64,000 nucleotides of DNA from Gemmataceae bacterium (GTDB taxonomy: Bacteria > Planctomycetota > Planctomycetia > Gemmatales > Gemmataceae), in the NCBI GenBank assembly GCA_009691845.1, contig SIAJ01000006.1, forward strand, positions 59,365 through 123,364, given 5' to 3'. Below are positions 8,780-16,856 of the stretch, piece after piece (position 1 is the first letter of the stretch; each line of letters starts with the position of its first letter). The notes beneath the pieces are model-generated. The model was not told where the DNA came from. It saw only the letters and a program-made list of their open reading frames with translations, and made no database searches. The position numbers and the translations under genes are program-made.

Positions 8780-9646
8780 ATGCGTCCGACTCTGTTTGCC
8801 CTGTTCGTTCTGGCCGCCATCGGCCGGGCTGAGCAATTCGACTACTACACTCATGCCGTTCTCTCGAAGGCCATCGCCGATGGCACGATCAAGGAGTTCA
8901 AAGAACTGACTTCCGACCAGATTGGCGATTATGCCTCGGCCCTTCCCGATTCCTCTTCGGCCTTTCTGGTGGTCATGACCAATGACAAGCGATTTGCCAA
9001 AATCCTTGCTCAGCCCGCTCGACAGAAAATCGGTGCCGACAAACAGGCTGCGATGCTTTTGATCGACAAATACACGACCTACAAGGGCACCTCGGACCGG
9101 GCGGTTCAATCGTCGAGCACGAACACTCATCTCTACCCTGGGTTGCGTTTGAGCCTCGATTTCGGCCAAGTAGTGCCCGAGGCGATTGGTGGCGATTTGA
9201 TGGTGGTCCCCGGGGACAAGGACCCCAACGCGTTCGTGGTGAAGCCTCTGAAGGATGCCAAGCTCTACGTGGTGACCAAGCCGATTGCGGGCGTGGTGCC
9301 GAAGAAAGCTCCCAAGCTGGTTGTAGGTGAAGCATTCGAACCCCGTTTCTTCGCGGGACGATACAAGCTTCACGATGATGGCCGGCGCTCCGGCGTGCTG
9401 AAACTTGAGGTGAATGATGCCGGAGAAATCAGCGGAACATTCACTTCCGACAAGGATGGCCGCGAGTACGAGGTGCAGGGGAAATCTGGCACCCCCAAGC
9501 ACGCGGTCACTTTCACGATCAAGTATCCCGCGACGACGCAGACGTTCACGGGCTACATGTTCTCCGGCGACGGCAAGGCCATTGCCGGGACCGCCAAGAT
9601 GGTCGAACGTGAGGCGGCCTTCTACGCGGAACGAATGGAAGATTGA
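8780..9646 (+). CDS. Secreted protein of unknown function
   Basis: A 288-residue protein with a short signal peptide (hydrophobic LFALFVLAAIGRA then EQFDYYTHAVL). The start at 8780 is the Met directly before this signal; an upstream extension lacks one. The middle contains a segment FGQVVPEAIGGDLMVV followed by strand-rich repeats (residues about 200-285, GRYKLHDDGRRSGVLKLEVN onward) that look like a beta-sandwich or lipocalin-like barrel. I do not recognise a named domain. Its 3' end is 30 bases before the next gene, so the two may be co-transcribed. It probably acts in the periplasm or outside the cell. Confidence 0.7.
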   Translation: MRPTLFALFVLAAIGRAEQFDYYTHAVLSKAIADGTIKEFKELTSDQIGDYASALPDSSSAFLVVMTNDKRFAKILAQPARQKIGADKQAAMLLIDKYTTYKGTSDRAVQSSSTNTHLYPGLRLSLDFGQVVPEAIGGDLMVVPGDKDPNAFVVKPLKDAKLYVVTKPIAGVVPKKAPKLVVGEAFEPRFFAGRYKLHDDGRRSGVLKLEVNDAGEISGTFTSDKDGREYEVQGKSGTPKHAVTFTIKYPATTQTFTGYMFSGDGKAIAGTAKMVEREAAFYAERMED

Positions 9647-9676
9647 TCTCCCCCAAACGAGTATAGGGCCTCCGCC

Positions 9677-10225
9677 ATGAATCCAACTGGGCTACCTGCG
9701 GAGGTGCTTTGGGCGGCCATTGGGATCGGTATTGGCTGCGGGCTCACGCTCGAGATCATCGTTTATTATTTTTTCACCCGAACACTCACTCGAACGCAGC
9801 GGGAAGTCAACGTATCGAACCGTGATATTTCTCCGCGTGCTTTGTGGTGGTCGGTCTTCCTGAATCTAATTCCCCTGCTCGGGCCGCTGTGGGAAATCTT
9901 CGTGGTGCTGAAGCTTTCCTCCTCGATCCGCAAGGAATTCGCCGAGCGCGGCTGGAACACGAAGAGTGAGGGATTTGGCCGGACGGTCGGTCTCATCTGG
10001 GCGTTGGGCGGTTTGCTTTACATGCCCATCGCCATTCTCCAAATGTACCTGTTCCTGAACGGCGACGTGTCAACGGCGGTCATGCTCAGTGCGATCGAGA
10101 CGCCGATCTCAATGTTGCTGTTGATCTGCTTTGTCTTGTTCTGGATTCAGATCGCTCAGTATGGAACTCGATTCCGTGCGGGCCAACTTATCGAGGCGAA
10201 GCGAGCCGAGAGCCGAGGAGCCTGA
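9677..10225 (+). CDS. Integral membrane protein of unknown function
   Basis: A 182-residue protein with about four hydrophobic segments (near residues 10-30, 52-75, 108-130 and 137-160), separated by short basic loops. I recognise no family with confidence; the pattern is reminiscent of DUF4328-type small membrane proteins. It follows the secreted protein gene by 30 bases. The last residues (…ESRGA) are partly encoded by an inverted-repeat arm: codons GGA GCC TGA at 10217-10225 are the first bases of the repeat. Confidence 0.65.
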   Translation: MNPTGLPAEVLWAAIGIGIGCGLTLEIIVYYFFTRTLTRTQREVNVSNRDISPRALWWSVFLNLIPLLGPLWEIFVVLKLSSSIRKEFAERGWNTKSEGFGRTVGLIWALGGLLYMPIAILQMYLFLNGDVSTAVMLSAIETPISMLLLICFVLFWIQIAQYGTRFRAGQLIEAKRAESRGA

Positions 10226-10449
10226 AGCGTCAGCGAAGGCAGAATTTTCCCTTCGCTGACGCTTTTTGAAGTTGCGATTTCTGTAGAGACATGTGATTTC
10301 ACGAGTTTCTTGTCTTACGCTTTCAGCGTAAGAACCAGACGGCTAGGCGAATTGTTTACCAATTATGCGTGAGAAAGATTCACGAGAGCGATAATTCAAA
10401 ACGGACTTCGGGCTCGTGGGGTCTTACCCTCGCTGACGCTTCAGGCTCC
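10217..10449. repeat. Inverted-repeat element, copy 2, with internal hairpins
   Basis: The arms at 10217-10239 and 10427-10449 are inverted copies with one mismatch over 23 positions. They are the same sequence family as the 7665-7770 element. An extra partial right-arm copy lies at 10249-10263, and a separate 9-base stem (TCTTACGCT) is at 10313-10333. The element fills almost all of the space between two convergent genes. Its left arm provides the stop of the upstream gene. It may also act as a bidirectional transcription end. Confidence 0.7.
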
Positions 10450-10463
10450 TCGTCATTTAACCC

Positions 10464-13400
10464 TTACTTCTCTTTGATTCGCTGCTGCAACAAGAATGCC
10501 AACAGGTGGTAGAAGTCCTCTTCCTTGATCGTCTCCACCAGATTCGCGGGCATGGGCGATAACAGCGAAATTCGGCGTTCATCCACGTCGTTCTTGGGGA
10601 TGCGAACCTCTTTGCCGAGCGAATCGGCGAGCACCAGCAATTGGCCTTCCTCCTTGAGGAACAGGCCCGAAACCGTTCGGTTATCCTTGAGATTGAGAAC
10701 CGTGGTTCGGAATGCCTGATCGACGTTGCGGGAAGGATCAAGCATATCCTCCAGCATCCGATCCAGACCGCGGACGCCGATGCCATCGAGTTGCGGGCCG
10801 ATCTTGGCTCCTTCGTTCGCAAGCTGATGGCAGTTCGCACAATTGTTCTTGAAGATCACGGCCCCGAGTTTTGCGTCCGGTTTCGCTTTCGTGAACGCAT
10901 CCCGCCGATTCGCCATCAACTCCGTCATCTTCGCATCCGCGTTGGGCAGGCCTTTGGTTAATTCGGCCATCCGCTCCGCTGCCTTGGGCAACTTGCTCTC
11001 CACGACTTTCGTGCTCACGACCCGCTCCTGGAGCAACCGGCCCGATGCCTTGCCCGCAGCGACCGCCTTGAGCAATAGTTCGGCACCTTCGGGCTTCGCA
11101 GCCAGCGCAGCCGCGACTACCGTCTGCAATCGGGCGGGGGCTTTCTCGATCACGGCGAGAAGTTCAGAATGGGCAGCCGGCGTGCCCAGCGAGCCCAGGC
11201 CTTGTGCGGTCTTCTCGCGCATGGCGATCGGCTCTTCCGGGTTTGCCAGAATCTTAGCCGCTTCTTTCACGCCTCGTGCCGCATCCAGCGCCGATACGGT
11301 TAGGAGCGCGGCCGCCCGCTGGTTCTCGTTGCGGTCCTTTCGAGCGGCAAAGCCGACGACGGTCTCGAGGCTGTTCTTTAGCTTGAGAGAGGTGGTCATT
11401 TCGAAGCATCGCTGAATGGTTGCCCCATCCGAATCTGCCAACCCACGGCCAACGAGTTTCTCCGCGAACTCCGTGTCATCTTTGTCAAATCGGGTGCCGC
11501 CCTTTTGTTGCAAGCCGCGAGCATAGGCATGAAACAAGGCGACCGTAAGCCGCACATTGTCCGGCTTGTGCGTGGTGATGAATGTGTAGAGTGTCTTCAT
11601 GCCGTCGCCATGACGGGAGGCATGTTCGACGTACTCGGGCAATCGAGCCGAATCGTCGGCAAGGGCCTTCAGGTTTGCAGTTAGAAAGTCGGCCGCATCC
11701 ATCCTGGGAAGGCCTTTTGCCACATCGGCGATGATGCCGATTGCCTGGTCATCGAGTTGCATCGCCTTCAACGCGGTCCAGGAGGCTGGGTCACGCAACG
11801 TTTCACGAAGAGCGATCCGGCGGGCATGCCGGAGGTGATCGTCGACTTTGGGCGTGCTCGCAATCCCCTTCACGAGCGGAAGCACGTTCTCTGCCTTGGG
11901 AACTGCCGTCATCCATTCCGCCGCAGCGCGAGCGAGTTGTTCGTTGCCACCAATTTTGAACTGGTCCTGCAGGCGATCACGCATCACTCGGTCGCCGCGA
12001 CGAAGCTCATCGGCTTCCCATTCCGCTTGAGCAGTTCGGAGGCGAATTTCATGCACGGCACGCAACGAGTCCTCTCGGTGCATGGCCTTTGCCATCTGTT
12101 TCTTTTGCTCGCGAGCTTTACGGATCGGCTCGGCCTCATCCACCCACATCTTGTGCGTCTCGTAGACATTGGCCTCCATCTCCTCGACCTTTCGCGCCTC
12201 TTCTTGAGCTTTCCGATTTTCCAACGGGTTGATCAAGGCGATGGTCGCTTGCATCCGCAGTGCCAGATTCGAACTCCCGAGTAGCTTGTCCAGATCCTCG
12301 TGCTTCAACTTCGTGAGGTCTCCAGGCGGTTTGATCGTTTCGTGCTTCGGGTTGTAAACGATCCGCCAGATGCGGCCACGGGTGCGATCGCGACCTGGGT
12401 GCAGCAGCGGGACCTCGTAGTGTCCGATGAGCTTGTTGTAAAAGTCGGAGACATACAGCGCCCCATCTGGCCCGAGCTTGATGTCCACCGGACGAAACCA
12501 GAGGTCTGTGCTGGTCATGAAGTCGGACTGTTGGACAGCCTCCGGCGTCGAACCGTTGAACTTGATCTTGTCCCAGTTGATCCGGCTATTCACGACATTG
12601 CCCAGGAACATGCCGCCGAGATAGTCCTTTGGAAATTGGTCGGCCTGATACCACGCCAGCCCGCATAGACCCGTCGAGCCGTGATCGTGACGGATCATCT
12701 CTGGCCCATATCCCAGGCCATCATGCGGCTTGCCGAAGCTTTGATAGACGGCCCCGCGAATGAGTTGTGTCATCGGCTTCGAATGGCAATCGGCCGTGTA
12801 GAAGTTGAACCACGGATCGTGCGTCAAGCCGAACGGATTCACCTGGCCACGAGTGAAGACCTCGATTCGCGAGCCATCTGGCCGAAAGCGGAACGTGTTA
12901 CCGCTGTGCATGGTGACTTCGTGCCCGTCGGTTCCTTTTACCTTGGAGTCGTTCGAGAAACCGTGACAGGCATAGACCCAGCCATCGGGCATGAGCGTGA
13001 ACGAGTTCACCATGCCGTGCGTGTCCCGAATGCCGAAGGGCCCGAAAAGCTTACGACGCTTGTCGGCCTTGCCGTCGCCATCCGTGTCCGTCAGTTCCCA
13101 AATGAAGCAGCCAATCGGGGCGGTTGCACTGTCCGGCCCGGGGTCGATACTTGAGACCAGCACTGTCTTGCAATCGGGCAAAGGCAGTAGGCCAATCGGG
13201 ATGTTTAGCTCGTCTGCAAAGGTCTCGACCTTCTTCGCCTTACCGTCGGCACCAAAGTCGGAGAGGACCATCAAGCGATCTTTTGGCTTGCGACCAAACG
13301 CGGCCCAGGGATACTCTTGCGACATGGTCACGAACATCCGCCCCTTCAGGTCGAACGCAAGCTGCATCGGCTTCAGGATGTCCGGATCGCTGGCCACGAG

Positions 13401-13547
13401 TTGGGCTTCGAAGCCTGGAGGGAGCTTGAAGCTTTTGCGTTCCTCCTCGGGAGTTTTCGCGTCGGTTGGTGCGACCAGCGGGAACTGTGCCTGTACGTTT
13501 CCAATCGAGAAAACGAGTGCGAAGCAGGCGAGAAGCCGAGTGAGCAT
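10464..13547 (-). CDS. PVC-type membrane-bound dehydrogenase fused to cytochrome c
   Basis: A 1027-residue exported protein. The start at 13547 precedes a clean signal peptide (MLTRLLACFALVFSIGNVQA); an upstream in-frame extension has none. Residues about 40-390 are the beta-propeller of PVC-type dehydrogenases (LPPGFEAQLVASDPDILKP, then DGALYVSDFYNKLIGHYEVP). A highly charged helical insert follows at about 425-520, then HEAT-like helices. A C-terminal cytochrome c holds CANCH at residues 903-907, with the PVC haem-binding domain ending in SGLFLKEEGQ and VETIKEEDFYHLLAFL. It probably oxidises a sugar or other organic in the periplasm and passes electrons to its own haem; the substrate is unknown. 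Confidence 0.88.
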   Translation of the reverse strand: MLTRLLACFALVFSIGNVQAQFPLVAPTDAKTPEEERKSFKLPPGFEAQLVASDPDILKPMQLAFDLKGRMFVTMSQEYPWAAFGRKPKDRLMVLSDFGADGKAKKVETFADELNIPIGLLPLPDCKTVLVSSIDPGPDSATAPIGCFIWELTDTDGDGKADKRRKLFGPFGIRDTHGMVNSFTLMPDGWVYACHGFSNDSKVKGTDGHEVTMHSGNTFRFRPDGSRIEVFTRGQVNPFGLTHDPWFNFYTADCHSKPMTQLIRGAVYQSFGKPHDGLGYGPEMIRHDHGSTGLCGLAWYQADQFPKDYLGGMFLGNVVNSRINWDKIKFNGSTPEAVQQSDFMTSTDLWFRPVDIKLGPDGALYVSDFYNKLIGHYEVPLLHPGRDRTRGRIWRIVYNPKHETIKPPGDLTKLKHEDLDKLLGSSNLALRMQATIALINPLENRKAQEEARKVEEMEANVYETHKMWVDEAEPIRKAREQKKQMAKAMHREDSLRAVHEIRLRTAQAEWEADELRRGDRVMRDRLQDQFKIGGNEQLARAAAEWMTAVPKAENVLPLVKGIASTPKVDDHLRHARRIALRETLRDPASWTALKAMQLDDQAIGIIADVAKGLPRMDAADFLTANLKALADDSARLPEYVEHASRHGDGMKTLYTFITTHKPDNVRLTVALFHAYARGLQQKGGTRFDKDDTEFAEKLVGRGLADSDGATIQRCFEMTTSLKLKNSLETVVGFAARKDRNENQRAAALLTVSALDAARGVKEAAKILANPEEPIAMREKTAQGLGSLGTPAAHSELLAVIEKAPARLQTVVAAALAAKPEGAELLLKAVAAGKASGRLLQERVVSTKVVESKLPKAAERMAELTKGLPNADAKMTELMANRRDAFTKAKPDAKLGAVIFKNNCANCHQLANEGAKIGPQLDGIGVRGLDRMLEDMLDPSRNVDQAFRTTVLNLKDNRTVSGLFLKEEGQLLVLADSLGKEVRIPKNDVDERRISLLSPMPANLVETIKEEDFYHLLAFLLQQRIKEK

Positions 13548-13708
13548 GAGAAAGAAACTCCGTCCAGCAAGAGAGAGCGGTTTGGTGATTGTAAAGCTCG
13601 GCAAGGCGAAGTGAATGCGAGAAGTTCGAGAAGCGAGAAAGTGTGCGCTCTCGCCTAAGTCGTTCGAAGCAATGCCCTCCGTTGCCAGAGGAACACTGAC
13701 TAAACAAA

Positions 13709-13741
13709 CGAGGCGTGGTTCCATCACGAAACCACGCCTCG
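13709..13741 (-). terminator. Intrinsic terminator of the proline-rich OstA-like gene
   Basis: A perfect 12-base stem (CGAGGCGTGGTT at 13709-13720 with its complement at 13730-13741) closes a 9-base loop. On the minus strand it is followed by TTTGTTTA. It lies 25 bases past the stop of the gene at 13766. Confidence 0.8.
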
Positions 13742-13765
13742 CCGTCACTCAATCTCGATCAATCT

Positions 13766-14905
13766 TCAATCCGGAATATAGCTCGCGGGCCTGACCGTGG
13801 GTCGGGTCGGTGCCGACAAGCCAGTCGTGCCGATTTGGTAGACCATCTTGTCGGCCGTCATTTCGCTCCACGCTTTGCCGTACTTCGTCTTCATGTGAAT
13901 GTTGCCCTTGAGCATCACTTCGCCTGAGTTGGTAAGAATCGTCAGGTGATCGCAGGTCCCCTCGACGCCGGGGGCCGTGAACTTCACTCGACCGATTGCC
14001 ATGACGCCGGCAACGGTAGGCCTGCCTTCGTGCGGAGGTGCCAACTCGATTTTTTCGCCGTACACCTTGAGCAACAAATCCGTCGTAGCCGAATTGCGAA
14101 TCTCGAAACGCGGCTGGCCGTCGCCGATGCGTAGGAGCATTTTCAGCTTCGCGTCGGCAGCCAACGGCTTGGTCGGTATGGGAGAAACCGATACCGTTTG
14201 TGTGATGACAGGTGCCATGGGGGTTACCGAGGGCACCGGGACGAAACGAGGAGGCGGCGGCAGGTCGTCGACTTCGAGCATCGGAGGCTTGGGTAAGTCG
14301 GGAACCGGTACGAGCGGTGTCGCCCGAGGTGGAACCGGCCCCAGGTCGATTGTTGGAACCTTTGGTGGTTCAGGCATAGGAGCCATCGGCTTGGTCGGCT
14401 CCTTCAGATCCGGCTTTGGTGCCGACGGCAAGCTGATCGGCGGCGGCGAATCGACCTCGGGTTTTTTCGGTTCGCCTGGCTTGGCGGGGGCCTTTGTATC
14501 TTCGCCCGCTGCAGGTAGTACGGTCAGTGGGATCGGCAATGGTGCAATCGGCTCGAATACTGGCAGGTCCGCAGGCTTGGTCGGTTCGGGAGCTTTTGTC
14601 GGCGGCAGGGCAGGTATCATCGGCAATGGCAGTACGAACTCAAATTCGTCAGCCTTATTTGGCTTGGCTGGCCCCTCGACCTTGGTCGGTTTGGCTGGTT
14701 CCTCGGCCTTAACCGGTAAGGTTGCTGGGGCTTGCGTATCGTCGCCGTTCACTGGCGAGGCAGGTTTCACGGTAATTGGCGGCAACGTGGCCGGCTCTTT
14801 CGACGGATCCGCTTTCGTTCCGGACTGCGGTCCAGCAAACACGGCCAGCCCGCCGACACCAATGGTCAACGTGCAGGCCAGAACTTTCCAACGATTCATT
14901 GCCAT
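13766..14905 (-). CDS. Exported proline-rich protein with C-terminal OstA/LptA-like region
   Basis: A 379-residue protein. The start at 14905 has AGGAG ten bases upstream and precedes a signal-like helix (WKVLACTLTIGVGGLAVFA). Residues about 35-260 are low-complexity, dominated by proline, lysine, alanine and threonine with recurring PAKPT, PLPIP and PPP blocks, probably an extended linker. The last 110 residues form a strand-rich domain in which GVMAIGRVKFTAP, DHLTILTNSGEVMLKGNI and MTADKMVYQI resemble the repeating strands of OstA/LptA-like domains, which carry lipopolysaccharide across the periplasm. That similarity is weak, so the role is inference. It ends in a well-formed terminator. 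Confidence 0.65.
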   Translation of the reverse strand: MAMNRWKVLACTLTIGVGGLAVFAGPQSGTKADPSKEPATLPPITVKPASPVNGDDTQAPATLPVKAEEPAKPTKVEGPAKPNKADEFEFVLPLPMIPALPPTKAPEPTKPADLPVFEPIAPLPIPLTVLPAAGEDTKAPAKPGEPKKPEVDSPPPISLPSAPKPDLKEPTKPMAPMPEPPKVPTIDLGPVPPRATPLVPVPDLPKPPMLEVDDLPPPPRFVPVPSVTPMAPVITQTVSVSPIPTKPLAADAKLKMLLRIGDGQPRFEIRNSATTDLLLKVYGEKIELAPPHEGRPTVAGVMAIGRVKFTAPGVEGTCDHLTILTNSGEVMLKGNIHMKTKYGKAWSEMTADKMVYQIGTTGLSAPTRPTVRPASYIPD

Positions 14906-15355
14906 GACTTCTCTTCTCCTGGGGCGGGGGAATCCCCCAATCGACCCGATCCATAGCAACTCCCCCATCCTGTGTCTGCGCCAACTCGCTAAGGCGAGCA
15001 GTTTGCCGTAACCTCCAAGTTAGGTTTGGGTTGCGAATTCGCGGCGTCGGCATTTCAGAGAAGAAACTTAACGCGAATCTTCATTTATCTGCGCTAATCA
15101 ATTCGCGTCGATCAGCGTGAGTGAGAGTTGGAATGTCTGGTAACAGTGCTTGTGCTGTAGGTTTTGACCACCACTTCCTGCACTACAATTTGGACTTGCG
15201 CAAGCAGTCCTCGATGCTTCGTTCTCTGGCTGAGACAAGACGGAGAAGGAATTTTCGTCCGGTCCAGCCATCCAAACTGACCTTGCATGTCCAGGCTGGC
15301 TGGGCTATACGTTTGACCCCGAAATTCTGAATCCAGACCAAGGCAGGAGGCCGTT
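14906..15355. other. Long divergent intergenic region
   Basis: About 450 bases separate two divergently transcribed genes. No frame here has a ribosome-binding site or recognisable protein pattern. Around 15068-15125 there is an ATCTGCGCTAATCAA…GATCAGCGTGAG stretch resembling short dispersed repeats in related genomes. Promoters for both flanking genes should lie here, but I cannot place -35/-10 boxes with confidence. Confidence 0.45.
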
Positions 15356-16039
15356 GTGAATGTTCGCCGTCCGGGGCGTGACGAAGTTGGAATGCCCAAC
15401 GATCGCGAATCGGAAGCTCTGATTTTGACTTCGAGTACGATCCGCATTACGGAACCAGCCCAATCACGCGATTCCAACCATCCGGACGAACGACTCTCGC
15501 TCTTTTGGCGCGTGTTCGGTGGCACGTTTCTGAGCATTTGTGCTCTCGTGGCCATCTCGCTTTACAACAACCTGGCCAACAGCATCACGGAATTGCGCGG
15601 CGAACTGAGTCGGGTGAATGAAGCCCGTGGTGAGATGGTGAAGAAAGAGGAGTTCAACAGCCGTACTCAGAACATGTGGGACCTTGTGCAAAGCCTTCAG
15701 GAGATGAGGGTCGCGGTCGGGTCGCTCAAGGAACAGATGAACGCTCAAAACGAGAAGACAGCCGAGATGAAGGGCCTCCAAGAGAAGCTAAGCCTGCTCG
15801 ATCAACGCGTCAAGGCGGCCGAGGACGATCACAAGGCACTCGTGAAGGCTGAATTTTCCATCTCCATGCTGGAGCAGAAGGCGGCCGTCCGGGAAGCTCA
15901 ACTCAAGGCAGCCGAGGACGAACGCAAGGACACGGTCAAACAGTTGCAAGATCTTCGGGAGCGCTTCGCGAAGGTCGAAGGGGCCGCAGAAGCCAAGCCC
16001 GCACCCAAATCCAGCGTCCAGTCCGAAAAGGACCGATAA
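15356..16039 (+). CDS. Single-span membrane protein with long coiled coil
   Basis: A 227-residue protein. GTG at 15356 is chosen because AGGAGG lies five bases upstream; an in-frame ATG at 15392 is possible. About 48 residues precede one transmembrane helix (about residues 50-71, FGGTFLSICALVAISLYNNL). A long heptad-rich region then continues to about residue 210, rich in E, K, Q and A (LSLLDQRVKAAEDDHKALVK and LKAAEDERKDTVKQLQDLRE), and a short proline-rich tail ends the chain. It looks like an inner-membrane protein with a periplasmic coiled-coil stalk. No family is recognised. A strong intrinsic terminator follows. Confidence 0.7.
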   Translation: MNVRRPGRDEVGMPNDRESEALILTSSTIRITEPAQSRDSNHPDERLSLFWRVFGGTFLSICALVAISLYNNLANSITELRGELSRVNEARGEMVKKEEFNSRTQNMWDLVQSLQEMRVAVGSLKEQMNAQNEKTAEMKGLQEKLSLLDQRVKAAEDDHKALVKAEFSISMLEQKAAVREAQLKAAEDERKDTVKQLQDLRERFAKVEGAAEAKPAPKSSVQSEKDR

Positions 16040-16058
16040 ACTCGAATGCGATGCCACT

Positions 16059-16102
16059 CAGGGCAAGCGAATCATCCGAATTCGCTTGCCCTGTTTCACT
16101 TT
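16059..16102 (+). terminator. Intrinsic terminator after the coiled-coil protein gene
   Basis: A perfect 14-base stem (CAGGGCAAGCGAAT at 16059-16072, complement at 16080-16093) with a 7-base loop is followed by TTTCACTTT. It separates the coiled-coil gene from the sigma factor gene. Confidence 0.85.
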
Positions 16103-16234
16103 ACGAACATATTTCCCTTCTGTTCTTGCCTTCCCTCACTGGGTAGGATGTCCCAACTGGTATTCATCTTCAGCAAATTTTCACATCTGTTTCAATCGGA
16201 TGTGCGGGCGAACCCGTCGTATGAATGAGGAACC

Positions 16235-16792
16235 ATGACTCAGCCCGGCGCGAGCCTGCCTCCGAAGGGGTCCACGACGAGCGCGGAAGAACCGCGCTCA
16301 TCGGCGGACCGGTTGACTCACGCCTTCAATGAGATGCGGGACGAATTGGTAAGCACCCTCCTGTACGTCCTGGGCAACCGGGACGATGCTCTGGATGCTG
16401 CACAGGAGGCGTTTATCAAGTGCTGGCGAACGCAGGACAGCCTCGCTGACGTTCAGAATTTGAGGGCGTGGATCTTTCGGGTCGGGCTGAATGCCGCGAA
16501 GGACATGAAACGCTCGGCCTGGAAACGCCGCTCCAAACCGATCGCCGGAGACGAGACGATGATCGAGGGTCGAGACATTTCGCCGGGCGATTCCCTGGAA
16601 GAACGGGAAGACTTGGCCCAGCTACGAAAAGCCATCCTCGACCTGCAACCGAACGAGAAGGAAGTCTTTTTGTTGAGGCAGAACGGAGGCTTCACCTACG
16701 AGGAAATTGCGGACATTCGCAAGGCCCCCGTCGGAACTGTGAAGACGCAGATGCGGTCAGCCCTCCAGAAATTGAAGAAGGTTCTCGCTTGA
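16235..16792 (+). CDS. ECF-type RNA polymerase sigma factor
   Basis: A 185-residue sigma-70-family factor with regions 2 and 4 only. Region 2 is at about residues 35-95 (LLYVLGNRDDALDAAQEAFI, then LRAWIFRVGLNAAKD). Region 4 is at about 125-183 (LDLQPNEKEVFLLRQNGGFT, then EEIADIRKAPVGTVKTQ, the helix-turn-helix for the -35 box). GAGGAA lies just upstream of the ATG. ECF factors direct RNA polymerase to envelope- or stress-related promoters and are usually held by a co-encoded anti-sigma protein. Here the next gene, 64 bases downstream on the same strand, begins with an anti-sigma-like domain. Confidence 0.93.
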   Translation: MTQPGASLPPKGSTTSAEEPRSSADRLTHAFNEMRDELVSTLLYVLGNRDDALDAAQEAFIKCWRTQDSLADVQNLRAWIFRVGLNAAKDMKRSAWKRRSKPIAGDETMIEGRDISPGDSLEEREDLAQLRKAILDLQPNEKEVFLLRQNGGFTYEEIADIRKAPVGTVKTQMRSALQKLKKVLA

Positions 16793-16856
16793 GTTGGGAA
16801 GTGGTGAAGAAGCAAGTCGGTCAGGTTGGAACGAACACTAGCCGGTGAGTGATGCC

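Noticed and set aside
13977..15011. A 344-codon glycine/serine-rich frame on the plus strand
   Set aside because: It is the complement of the proline-rich protein gene; its composition is a mirror of that low-complexity region and it has no ribosome-binding site.
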